DNA of 64,000 nt, taken from positions 62,001 through 126,000 of the forward strand of contig CAVQUV010000020.1 of NCBI GenBank assembly GCA_963716855.1. Direction: 5' to 3'. Positions 26,017 through 34,200 of the stretch are shown piece by piece. The translations under genes and the position numbers were made by a program. The notes beneath the pieces are model-generated. The model did no database searches. It was not told the origin of the DNA and saw nothing but the letters and a program-made list of their open reading frames with translations. The DNA is from JAGVSZ01 sp963716855 (lineage in GTDB: Bacteria; Pseudomonadota; Gammaproteobacteria; Burkholderiales; SG8-39). Position 1 is the stretch's first letter. Each line of letters opens with the position of its first letter.

Positions 26017-27012
26017 ATGAAACGCAGAACGTTCCTTTCGTCGCTTGCCGCCGGCACCGTTGCCGCCGCGCTTGCGGGACCCGCGACCGCCCAGCAGACC
26101 ATCACGCTGAACGGCGCGGTGCAGTTCAACGACGACCACGCGTTCACCAAGGCGCTGGTGCGGTTCGAGGAGCTGGTCAAGAAGTACTACGGCAAGCCGA
26201 TCAACTTCACGCTGCACAAGAACAGCTCGCTCGGGCTCGAGAAGCAGTACTTCGAGTACATGGCGCAGGGCAAGGCGGTCGACTACGCGATCGTGTCGCC
26301 GGCGCACATGTCGACCTTCTCGAAGGCGGCGCCGTTCATCGACGCGCCGTTCCTCTTCCGCGACCTCAACCACTGGAACAAGGTGCTCGACGCGGACGTC
26401 CTCAAGCCGGTCGCCGACGAGATCAACCAGAAGGCCGAGGTGATGCTGATCGGCTACGCGGGCGGCGGCGTGCGCAACATCTTCGCCAACAAGCCGGTGC
26501 GCAACCTGCAGGAGATGAAGGGCCTCAAGGTCCGCGTGCAGGGCGCGCCGATCTGGAGCAAGACCTTCCAGGCGGCGGGCATGGCGCCCACGGTGATCGC
26601 CTACAACGAGGTGTACAACGCGATCCAGAACGGCGTCATCCAGGCGGGCGAGAACGAGGCCGCCGGCGTCGAGGCGATGAAGTTCTACGAGGTCGGGCCG
26701 AACCTCAACATGACCGAGCACGCGATCACGATCCGGCCGCTGTGCTTCTCGACCAAGACCTTCAACAAGCTGCCGAAGGATCTCCAGGCGGCGATCGTCA
26801 AGGCGGGCAAGGAAGCCGGGGCGTACGGCCGGCAGGTCGAGTCGAGCGAGGACGCGCAGAAGCTCGACGCGCTGGAGAAGTCGGGCAAGCTGAAGCGGAT
26901 CCCGTTCGCCGACCGCGCCCAGATGAAGAAGCTCGTCGATCCGGTGATGGCGGAGTACGCGAAGGAGATCGGCGCGGCGGACCTGCTGGCGAAGATCAAC
27001 AACATCAAATAA
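26017..27012 (+). CDS. dctP: TRAP transporter substrate-binding protein, DctP family
   Basis: A 331-residue periplasmic protein. The N-terminus MKRRTFLSSLAAGTVAAALA carries a twin-arginine-like KRRTFLS, so export may use Tat. The helix-rich binding fold has the family Arg near the middle (GLKVRVQGAPIWSKTF), which salt-bridges a substrate carboxylate in characterised members. AAAGGAGGA lies 6 nt before the ATG. First gene of the TRAP operon, following the CoA-thioester enzymes. Confidence 0.9.
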   Translation: MKRRTFLSSLAAGTVAAALAGPATAQQTITLNGAVQFNDDHAFTKALVRFEELVKKYYGKPINFTLHKNSSLGLEKQYFEYMAQGKAVDYAIVSPAHMSTFSKAAPFIDAPFLFRDLNHWNKVLDADVLKPVADEINQKAEVMLIGYAGGGVRNIFANKPVRNLQEMKGLKVRVQGAPIWSKTFQAAGMAPTVIAYNEVYNAIQNGVIQAGENEAAGVEAMKFYEVGPNLNMTEHAITIRPLCFSTKTFNKLPKDLQAAIVKAGKEAGAYGRQVESSEDAQKLDALEKSGKLKRIPFADRAQMKKLVDPVMAEYAKEIGAADLLAKINNIK

Positions 27013-27024
27013 CGCACGGCCGAG

Positions 27025-27056
27025 GCGGGCCGGCGGGGCGTCCCCCGCCGGCCCGC
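27025..27056 (+). terminator. Very strong hairpin between dctP and dctQM
   Basis: Perfect 14-bp stem GCGGGCCGGCGGGG / CCCCGCCGGCCCGC with a CGTC loop and no T-tract, 12 nt after the dctP stop. Likely stabilises dctP mRNA and lowers expression of the membrane genes. Confidence 0.65.
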
Positions 27057-27078
27057 GTCGTTGATCCAGGGAGAGAGC

Positions 27079-28914
27079 ATGCCGCAAACGCCGTCCGCAG
27101 CGCGCGAGCGCTGGCACCGCTTTACCGACTGGTACGCCTGGGTGCTGTCGTGGTTGCTCGTCGTTTCGGTCGCGATCTTGATCATCCCGGTGAGCCTGCA
27201 GATCTTCTCCCGCTACACCGAGCTGATCCCCTCCTATATCTGGACCGAAGAGATGGCGCGTTTCCTCTTCATCTGGATGGTCATGATCGGCGCCATGGTC
27301 GGCGTCCGCGAGGGCACGCATTTCGAGGTCGACGTGTGGCCGCAGCTCGGCACGCGCGGCGCCGCGGCGCTCAGGATCGTGAGCGGGCTTGCGGTGCTCG
27401 CGCTCGCGCTGGTCTTCCTCTGGTTCGGCATCGAGTTCACCCGGTTCGCCTGGAACCGGATCTCGGAGCTCGCCGAACTGCCGCTCTGGCTCATCCACGT
27501 CGCCTGGCCGCTCACCGGCGCGACCTGGCTCGTCTTCCAGGGCGAGCGGATGGTCGACGACTTCGGCGTGCTCGCCGCCGGGGCGGCCGGCATGATGGGT
27601 GCGGCTTCGTTCTCGCCCGGAGAGGCAAGCCTCATCCTGTTCGGCGTGTTCTTCGGATTGATCGCGCTGCGGGTGCCGGTCGCCTTTGCGCTGGGTCTCG
27701 CCTGCCTGCCGATGCTCGTCGTCGAGGAGCATCTCTCGCCGATGACGCTCGTGCAGGAGACCTTCAACGCCTACAATTCGTTCATCCTGCTCGCGGTGCC
27801 GTTCTTCCTCCTCACCGCGAACCTGATGAACGTCGGCGGCATCACCGACCGACTCGTACTGCTCTCGCGCACCATGGTCGGGCACTTTCCGGGATCGCTC
27901 GCGCAGATGAACGTGGTGCTGTCGATCTTCTTCGCCGGCATCTCGGGGTCCTCGACCGCGGACGCCGCGAGCCAGGGCAAGATCTTCATCGAGGCGCAGG
28001 TCAAGGAAGGCTACGACCGCAGCTTCTCGATCGCGATCACCGCCGTGTCGGCGGTGCTGGCGGTGATCATCCCGCCGTCGATCCTGATGATCGTCTGGGG
28101 CGGCGTGCTCACGGTGTCGATCGGCGCGCTCTTCCTCGCGGGCGTGATCCCCGGGCTGCTGATCGGTCTGGTGCAGATGGCCACGGTGCACGTCTACGCC
28201 AAGCTGCGGAACTACCCGACCTATCCGCGCTCGACCTTGCGCGAGTTCGGGAGGGCGGCGGTGGTGTCGGTGCCGGCGCTGATGACGCCGTTCATCATCA
28301 TCGGCGGCAAGATCTTCGGCTGGTTCACGGCGACCGAGTCGGCGTGCATCGCGGTGCTCTACGCCGGGATTCTTTCGCTCCTCGTCTACCGGGAGATGGA
28401 TCTCAAGGGACTGCACCAGGCGCTCCTCGACACCGGGAGGTTCTCCGGGATCGCCCTCTTCTGTGTCGGCACCGCCTCGGCGTTCGGCTGGATGCTCGCC
28501 TACTACCAGATCCCCAAGGTGCTGCTCGCAGGCGTCCAGTCCTGGGGGATGGGGGTGACGGCCACCGGCTTTTTCATCGCCGCGGCGTTCCTGGTGGTCG
28601 GCTGCTTTCTCGATGCGATTCCGGCGATCATCATCGTCGGCACGATCCTCGAGCCGCTCGCGAAAGCGGTGCACATGGACCCGGTGCACTTCGCCATGGT
28701 CGGCATCGTCTCGCTTGCATTCGGCCTCGTCACGCCACCGTACGGGCTGTGCCTCATGATCTCGTGCGCGATCGGGAATATGCGCCTCCTCGACGTCCTC
28801 AAGGACGTGACGATCATGCTCCTGCCGATGCTCGGCGTGCTCGCGCTCCTCATCATGTGGCCGGACGTCGCGCTCTGGCTTCCGCGGCAGATCTCGCCCG
28901 AGTTCCTGAAGTAG
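27079..28914 (+). CDS. TRAP transporter fused small and large membrane subunits (DctQM)
   Basis: A 611-residue natural fusion: DctQ-like four-helix part to about residue 165 (with YIWTEEMARFLFIWMVMIGAM), then the DctM 12-helix part from about residue 180, with SGSSTADAASQG and PPSILMIVWG family motifs. It moves the carboxylate caught by DctP with sodium symport. ATG 27079 has GGGAGAG 4-10 nt upstream; a TTG at 27061 is also in frame but overlaps the spacer. Confidence 0.92.
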   Translation: MPQTPSAARERWHRFTDWYAWVLSWLLVVSVAILIIPVSLQIFSRYTELIPSYIWTEEMARFLFIWMVMIGAMVGVREGTHFEVDVWPQLGTRGAAALRIVSGLAVLALALVFLWFGIEFTRFAWNRISELAELPLWLIHVAWPLTGATWLVFQGERMVDDFGVLAAGAAGMMGAASFSPGEASLILFGVFFGLIALRVPVAFALGLACLPMLVVEEHLSPMTLVQETFNAYNSFILLAVPFFLLTANLMNVGGITDRLVLLSRTMVGHFPGSLAQMNVVLSIFFAGISGSSTADAASQGKIFIEAQVKEGYDRSFSIAITAVSAVLAVIIPPSILMIVWGGVLTVSIGALFLAGVIPGLLIGLVQMATVHVYAKLRNYPTYPRSTLREFGRAAVVSVPALMTPFIIIGGKIFGWFTATESACIAVLYAGILSLLVYREMDLKGLHQALLDTGRFSGIALFCVGTASAFGWMLAYYQIPKVLLAGVQSWGMGVTATGFFIAAAFLVVGCFLDAIPAIIIVGTILEPLAKAVHMDPVHFAMVGIVSLAFGLVTPPYGLCLMISCAIGNMRLLDVLKDVTIMLLPMLGVLALLIMWPDVALWLPRQISPEFLK

Positions 28915-28926
28915 CGGGGAGAGCGC

Positions 28927-29731
28927 ATGATCACCGGCAAGACGCGTCTCCTCGCCATCGTCGGCGACCCGATCGACAAGGCCCGCTCGCCGGAGAGCTT
29001 CTGCCGTCTGTTCGAGCTGAACGGCCACGACGCGATCATGATTCCCGTCCACGTGAAGAGCGCAGATCTGGCACTCGTGATGGTCGGCCTGAAGGCGATC
29101 GCCAACCTCGACGGCATCGTGGCCACGATGCCGCACAAGGGTGCGACGGCCGGCTTCGCGGACGAGGTGCTCGAGACCGGCCGTCTCGTGGGCGCCGTGA
29201 ATGCGCTCCGACGGAGTTCGGATGGCCGATGGGAGGCCGACATGTTCGACGGCCGCGGCTTCGTTGCGGGGTTGCGCGCGCACCGGCACGACCCGGCAGG
29301 CGAAGCGCGTCGCGCTGATCGGCGCGGGCGGTGCAGGCAGCGCAATCGCAGTCGCGCTCTGCCAGGCCGGCATCGCGGCGCTGTCGATCCGCGAGCTCGA
29401 CGGGGCGAAGGCGGAGCGTCTGGCGGCGCTGTTGCGGGCGACGTTCCCGAAAGTCGAAGTGCGCGCCGGTGCGCCCGATCTTGCCACCGCGGACATCCTG
29501 ATCAACGCCACGCCCATCGGCATGCAGCCCGGCGATCCGCTGCCATGGGATCTCGCAGCGTTGCGTCCCGGCACTATCGTCGGCGACGTGACGACGAAGC
29601 CCGAGGTCACGCCGTTCGTTGCGGCAGCGCGCGCCAAGGGCGCGGGGACCGTCACCGGCCGCGACATGTACGAGGGCCAGGTGCGCGAGCTCGGCGCCTT
29701 TTTTGGCTATCCCTTCGTGAAGGTCGCATGA
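28927..29731 (+). CDS. AroE/YdiB-like dehydrogenase 2 (apparent frameshift near 29300)
   Basis: Second shikimate-dehydrogenase-fold protein, ~268 residues. The catalytic Lys (ATMPHK), Asn (GAVNALRR) and Asp (MFDGRG) are present. The shikimate-binding Ser pair is again altered: GDPIDKARSP, keeping only the second Ser. Family sequence switches frame between FVAGLRA (to 29281) and KRVALIGAGGAGSAIAV (from about 29308), so one extra base is likely there. The stop overlaps the next ATG (ATGA). With the TRAP genes upstream and an isomerase downstream it belongs to catabolism rather than aromatic biosynthesis. Confidence 0.8.
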
Positions 29732-30570
29732 GCCCTCCCGACCCCGGCTTGTTGTCCCTCAACACCGCCACGGTGCGCGAGAAATGTAACCTGCGGCAGG
29801 CGGCCGAAGCCTGCCGCCGACACAACATTCGTGGGATCTGCCCGTGGCGCGACAAGCTCGCGGAGATCGGCGCGAAGGAAGCCGCGCGCATCATCCGCGA
29901 CAACGGGCTGACAGTGACCGGTCTCTGTCGCGGCGGATTCTTCCCCGCGCCCGACCGGAAAGGCCGCCAGGCCGCGATCGACGACAACCTGCGCGCGATC
30001 GAAGAGGCCGCGACGATCGAGGCGCGGTGCCTCGTCATCGTCGCGGGCGGGCTCGCGCAGGGCTCGAAGGACCTCGGCGGCGCGCGCGACATGATTCGCG
30101 ACGGCCTCGGCGCGATCTTCGACCACGCGCGCTCGTGCGGCGTGCCGATCGCGATCGAGCCGATGCACCCGATGTACGCGGCGGACCGCGGCTGCATCAA
30201 CACCCTCGCGCAGGCGCTCGATCTGTGCGACGAGCTCGACGGGAAGAACGGCGCCGCGATCGGCGTCGCGGTCGACGTCTATCACGTCTGGTGGGACCCG
30301 CAGCTCAAGGCGCAGATCGAGCGCGCGGGCGAGAAGCGGCTGATGGGATTTCACATCTGCGACTGGCTCGTGCCCACGACCGACTTCCTGCTCGACCGCG
30401 GGATGATGGGCGACGGCGTGATCGACCTCCCGCTCGTCCGCTCGTGGATGGAGGCCGCCGGCTATCACGGCATGCACGAGGTCGAGATCTTCTCCAAGAA
30501 CAACTGGTGGAAGAAGGACGCCGACGAAGTGCTCCTCACGTGCAAGAGGCGGCACGAAACGAGTGTGTGA
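29728..30570 (+). CDS. IolE/hydroxypyruvate-isomerase-like TIM-barrel protein
   Basis: A 280-residue xylose-isomerase-like barrel. Metal and substrate segments: IAIEPMHPMYAADRG, VAVDVYHVWWDP, MGFHICDWLVPT and HEVEIFSKNNWW, giving Glu, Asp, His and Glu ligands. Relatives include IolE/IolI (inositol path) and 3-dehydroshikimate dehydratases of the QsuB/AroZ barrel type. Next to an AroE-like dehydrogenase the latter reading is attractive: oxidation followed by dehydration of a cyclic acid (inference). Confidence 0.8.
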   Translation: MSPPDPGLLSLNTATVREKCNLRQAAEACRRHNIRGICPWRDKLAEIGAKEAARIIRDNGLTVTGLCRGGFFPAPDRKGRQAAIDDNLRAIEEAATIEARCLVIVAGGLAQGSKDLGGARDMIRDGLGAIFDHARSCGVPIAIEPMHPMYAADRGCINTLAQALDLCDELDGKNGAAIGVAVDVYHVWWDPQLKAQIERAGEKRLMGFHICDWLVPTTDFLLDRGMMGDGVIDLPLVRSWMEAAGYHGMHEVEIFSKNNWWKKDADEVLLTCKRRHETSV

Positions 30571-30621
30571 TGCAGTAGTGCGCCGCGTTGCGCCGCGGCG
30601 TCGCTGCGAGGACTGAACCTC

Positions 30622-31362
30622 ATGCCGCGCAGAATCTTTCTCGCGGGTGCTGCCGGCGCGATCGGCAGGCGGCTCGTATTGCTGCTCCTCGATGCCGGAT
30701 ACGTCGTCTTCGGGACCACGCGCTCCGCGACGAAGGCCGACGAACTGGAGGCCGGCGGCGTCAGGTCGATCGTCGTCGACGTGTTCGATGCCCCGGCGCT
30801 CGCCCGCGCACTGGCCGGTGCTCGACCCGAAATCGTGATCCACCAGCTCACCGATCTGCCACGTGACCTCGACCCGAGCCTGATGGCCGAGGCGCTGGTT
30901 CGCAACTCGCGAATCCGCAGCGAGGGCACCCGGAACCTCGTTGCCGCGGCCCTCGGCGCGGGAGCGCGCCGGCTCGTCGCGCAGAGCATCGCCTGGGTGT
31001 ACGCGGCCGGGTCCCCGCCTTACTCGGAGGAGGACCCGCTGGATATGCACGCCGACGGAACGCGCGCCGTCACCGTGGAAGGCGTCGTGGCGCTCGAGCG
31101 GTCGGTGACGACCGCGCGGCCGCTTGAGGGCGTCGTGCTGCGTTACGGCCAGCTTTATGGTCCGGGAACGGCGCGGGACGCTGCGGCCGGAACGGCGCCC
31201 GTGCACGTCGACGCGGCCGCTCACGCGGCCCTGCTCGCGATCGAGCGCGGGACGCCCGGGATCTTCAACGTCGCCGAGGACAATGGGTTCGTCTCGATCG
31301 CGAAAGCGCGCCGCGAACTCGGCTGGGATCCCGGCTTCCGGCTGGCACGCCGATTCGGATAG
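30622..31362 (+). CDS. NAD(P)-dependent epimerase/dehydratase-like (extended SDR) protein
   Basis: A 246-residue Rossmann protein: GAAGAIGRRLVLLLLDAG is the dinucleotide loop (family GxxGxxG), then VIHQLTDLP in the NNxAH position and VLRYGQLYGPGT typical of epimerases. The active-site Tyr-x3-Lys is not clear; the matching region has VEGVVALERS. It is shorter than full sugar epimerases. Fifty-one nt separate it from the isomerase gene, so it may be the last gene of the TRAP operon. Confidence 0.72.
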   Translation: MPRRIFLAGAAGAIGRRLVLLLLDAGYVVFGTTRSATKADELEAGGVRSIVVDVFDAPALARALAGARPEIVIHQLTDLPRDLDPSLMAEALVRNSRIRSEGTRNLVAAALGAGARRLVAQSIAWVYAAGSPPYSEEDPLDMHADGTRAVTVEGVVALERSVTTARPLEGVVLRYGQLYGPGTARDAAAGTAPVHVDAAAHAALLAIERGTPGIFNVAEDNGFVSIAKARRELGWDPGFRLARRFG

Positions 31363-31412
31363 CGGGCAGGACCCGCACCGGTCGGTCCGGCATTCTCACG
31401 GGGGACGATTCA

Positions 31413-32463
31413 ATGCACCGCCTCGGAATCATCGGACTCGGGATGGCGCTCAAGCCGCACGCGCTGAGCCTCAGGGATCTCGCCGATCGCGTGGAGGTCG
31501 CCGCCGCATTCGCGCCGTCGGCCGCGCGGCGTGACGAAGCCGCGCGGGCTTGGGGCGTGCCGGTCGTCGACTCGCTCGACCGGATCCTCGGCGACCGCTC
31601 GATCGACACGGTGCTGATCCTCACCCCGCCGTGGACGCACACCGATCTGGTGAACCAGGCCGCGGCGGCCGGCAAGCACGTGCTGCTCGAGAAGCCGGTC
31701 GAGGCAAACGCGGCGCGCGCCACCGCGATCGTCGAGGCCTGCGACCGGGCGGGCGTGCGCCTGGCGGTCGTGTTCCAGCACCGCTTTCGCCCGGCGTCGC
31801 TCGAGCTCGCGAAGCTGATGCGCGACGGCAAGCTCGGAAAGGTGCTTTCGGCATCGGCGACGATCCGCTGGTGGCGCCCGCCGGAGTACTACGGGGGAAG
31901 GGAAGGGGACCCCCGCACCAGCGGGACGCAGCCCGGGCGCGGGACGCTCGCGCGCGACGGTGGCGGGGTGCTGCTCACGCAGGCGATCCATACGCTCGAC
32001 CTCCTGCTGCACCTCGTCGGACCCGCGGCCGAGGTCATGGCGTTCGTCGACACCAGCCCGCTGCGCGCGATCGACACGGAGGACATCGTCGCAGGCAGCG
32101 TGCGCTACGCGAACGGCGCTTCGGGCGTCATCGACGCGACCACGGTGACCTATCCCGGCTATCCGGAGCGCATCGAGATCGCCGGCACGGCGGGCTCCGC
32201 GGTGCTCGAGGTCGAGACGCTGACGGTCCACTACATGAACGGGGAGCGTTTCCGAGCTGGCGGGCGCCTCGGCCGGCGGCGGCGGCGCGGACCCGATGGC
32301 CTTCTCCCACGATCATCACCGCCGGGTGCTGACGGAGTTCCTCGATGCGATCGACGGCCGGCGCGAGCCGATGAACTCCGGACGCTCGGCGCTTCACGTC
32401 CAGCGGCTGATCGACGCGCTGCTCGCGTCCGGCCAGCGTAGCGCGCCGGTGCGGCTGAGTTAA
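31413..32463 (+). CDS. Gfo/Idh/MocA-family dehydrogenase 2 (apparent frameshift near 32250)
   Basis: NAD(P)-binding oxidoreductase of about 350 residues: HRLGIIGLGMALKPHA, then HVLLEKPVEAN (Glu-Lys-Pro motif) and the QAIHTLDLLLHLVGP segment. The original frame loses family character after MNGE near 32250; the correct end (VSELAGASAGGGGADPMAF, then HHRRVLTEFLDAIDGRREP) reads in the next frame to TAA 32463. Paralogue of the gene at 20796 but not close. No obvious partner gene; fba follows on its own promoter. Confidence 0.8.
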
Positions 32464-32539
32464 CCCAATCCGGTTACCGCGCGACCGCGGAGCGCGGCCG
32501 GCTGTTGCCAGCACAATGCTGCCGACGCACGCGAGAGGG

Positions 32540-32545
32540 TAAAAT
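32540..32545 (+). promoter_or_regulatory. Likely -10 box of fba
   Basis: TAAAAT inside GGGTAAAATCCCGG, 46 nt before the fba start; the tRNA-Ala gene has the same GTAAAATC context at 38737-38744. No convincing -35 box is visible. Confidence 0.3.
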
Positions 32546-32590
32546 CCCGGTCCTCCGCGTTCGAATCCCATCTGTCATAGGAGTCCTCCC

Positions 32591-33613
32591 ATGAGCGAGC
32601 TCACCAAGGTCGCCCAAGCCATGGTCGCCCCCGGCAAGGGCATCCTGGCCGCCGACGAGTCCACCGGCACCATTGAAAAGCGTTTCAAGTCGATCGCCAT
32701 CGAGGCCATCGAGGAGAACCGTCGCGCCTACCGCGACATGCTGTTCACCACCCGGGGCCTTGGCGACCATATCAGCGGCGTGATCCTGTACGACGAGACC
32801 CTGCGCCAGAAATCCGCGGACGGGACGCCGTTCGCGGCGTTGCTCGCGCGCCTGGGCGTGCTGCCGGGCATCAAGGTCGACGCCGGCACCGCCGACCTCG
32901 CGTTCTGCGCAGGCGAGAAGGTCACCGAGGGCCTCGACAAGCTCGCCAAGCGCGTGCAGGAGTACGTGAAGCTCGGCGCGAAGTTCGCGAAGTGGCGTGC
33001 GGTGATCACGATCGGCAAGGACATCCCGTCGACCACCTGCATCGCCGCGAATGCGCACGCGCTGGGGCGCTACGCCGCGATCTGTCTCGCGAACGGCCTC
33101 GTGCCGATCGTGGAGCCGGAAGTGCTGATGGACGGCGACCACACGATCGAGCGCTGCGAGGAGGTAACCGAGTGGACGTTGAACGCCGTGTATGAGGCGC
33201 TCTACATGAATCGCGTGACGCTCGAGGAGACGGTGCTCAAGCCCTCGATGGTCATCTCCGGCAAGGATTGCGCGCGGCAGGCGGGCACGGAGGAAGTGGC
33301 GGAGCGCACCGTGCGCGTGCTCAAGCGCTGCGTACCTGCGGCGGTAACCGGCATCGCGTTCCTCTCCGGCGGGCAGAGCGACGAGCAGGCCACCGCGAAC
33401 CTCAACGCGATGAACCGGATGTACAAGGGCGGGCTGCCCTGGCCGCTGACGTTCTCGTACGGCCGCGCGCTGCAATCGCCGTCGCTGAAGGCGTGGAAGG
33501 GCGCCGCGGCGAACGTCCCGCAGGCCCAGGCATTGCTCGCGCACCGTTCGCGGATGAACGGCCTCGCCGCGAAGGGCGAGTATCGCGCCGAGCTCGAGAA
33601 GAAGGCCGCCTGA
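32591..33613 (+). CDS. fba: Class I fructose-bisphosphate aldolase
   Basis: A 340-residue class I (Schiff-base) aldolase of glycolysis/gluconeogenesis. The N-terminal signature MVAPGKGILAADESTGTIEKRF and the active Lys in ETVLKPSMV are clear, with the phosphate-binding VTGIAFLSGGQSDEQA near residue 255. TAGGAG sits about 8 nt before the ATG. Start of a housekeeping run with purE, purC and tsaC. A tandem pair of repeat B separates it from purE. Confidence 0.96.
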   Translation: MSELTKVAQAMVAPGKGILAADESTGTIEKRFKSIAIEAIEENRRAYRDMLFTTRGLGDHISGVILYDETLRQKSADGTPFAALLARLGVLPGIKVDAGTADLAFCAGEKVTEGLDKLAKRVQEYVKLGAKFAKWRAVITIGKDIPSTTCIAANAHALGRYAAICLANGLVPIVEPEVLMDGDHTIERCEEVTEWTLNAVYEALYMNRVTLEETVLKPSMVISGKDCARQAGTEEVAERTVRVLKRCVPAAVTGIAFLSGGQSDEQATANLNAMNRMYKGGLPWPLTFSYGRALQSPSLKAWKGAAANVPQAQALLAHRSRMNGLAAKGEYRAELEKKAA

Positions 33614-33616
33614 GAT

Positions 33617-33713
33617 GACCACCCCGCCCTCGCCTTGCTCGGGCACCCCTCCTCAGGGAGGAGGGGAGACCACCCCGGCGCTGCGCGCCACCCCTCCTCA
33701 GGGAGGAGGGGAG
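33617..33713 (+). repeat. Dispersed hairpin repeat B, two tandem copies
   Basis: Units 33617-33668 and 33668-33713, each ending CCCCTCCTC-AG-GGAGGAGGGG. The second unit ends 2 nt before the purE ATG and supplies its ribosome site. Same family as 24717-24768. Confidence 0.75.
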
Positions 33714-33715
33714 TG

Positions 33716-34198
33716 ATGCGCATTGTCGGCGTCGTCATGGGCAGCGCGTCCGACTGGGACGTGATGAAGGCGGCCGCCGAGCAGCTGAAGTCCTTCGGCG
33801 TTCCCTACGAGGCCCGCGCGCTGTCGGCACACCGCACGCCCGAGGCGCTCGAGCAGTGGATCGCGGCGCTCGAGAAGCAGGGCGCCGCCTGCTTCATCGC
33901 CGCAGCCGGCGGCGCGGCGCACCTCGCCGGCGTCGTCGCGGCGAAGACGACGCTGCCGGTGCTCGGGGTGCCGATGCCCTCGAAGCACCTGCAGGGGCTC
34001 GACTCGCTGCTCTCGATGGTCCAGATGCCCAAGGGCATCCCGGTCGCGACCTTCGCGATCGGCGACGCGGGCGCGGCGAACGCGGCGTTGTTCGCCGTGG
34101 CGCTTCTCGCGCTGGAGGACTCCGCACTGGCCGCGAAGCTCCGCGCGTTCCGCAAGGAGCAGGCCGAAAAAGTGATCGCGACGAAGCTGCCCGACTGA
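33716..34198 (+). CDS. purE: N5-carboxyaminoimidazole ribonucleotide mutase
   Basis: A 160-residue class I PurE converting N5-CAIR to CAIR in purine synthesis. VVMGSASDWDVM holds the substrate Ser/Asp loop, then ALSAHRTPE with the catalytic His, AAAGGAAHLAGV, and LGVPMPSKHLQGLDSL. No purK is adjacent. ATG 33716 directly follows the purine-rich end of repeat B. Forms an operon with purC (2-nt gap). Confidence 0.96.
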   Translation: MRIVGVVMGSASDWDVMKAAAEQLKSFGVPYEARALSAHRTPEALEQWIAALEKQGAACFIAAAGGAAHLAGVVAAKTTLPVLGVPMPSKHLQGLDSLLSMVQMPKGIPVATFAIGDAGAANAALFAVALLALEDSALAAKLRAFRKEQAEKVIATKLPD

Positions 34199-34200
34199 CG

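Noticed and set aside
27061..27063. TTG start for the DctQM gene
   Set aside because: It lies directly after the hairpin with no ribosome site; ATG 27079 has GGGAGAG upstream.
25507..29667. A 1386-residue open frame on the minus strand
   Set aside because: Antisense shadow of crotonase, dctP, dctQM and AroE-like genes; Arg/His/Asp-rich composition and no family motif. The same holds for other long minus-strand frames such as 5164-7347 and 14905-16914.
31413..32441. The 342-residue uninterrupted frame as the full Gfo/Idh protein
   Set aside because: Its last ~60 residues are Arg/Pro-rich without family character, while the neighbouring frame holds the expected C-terminus.
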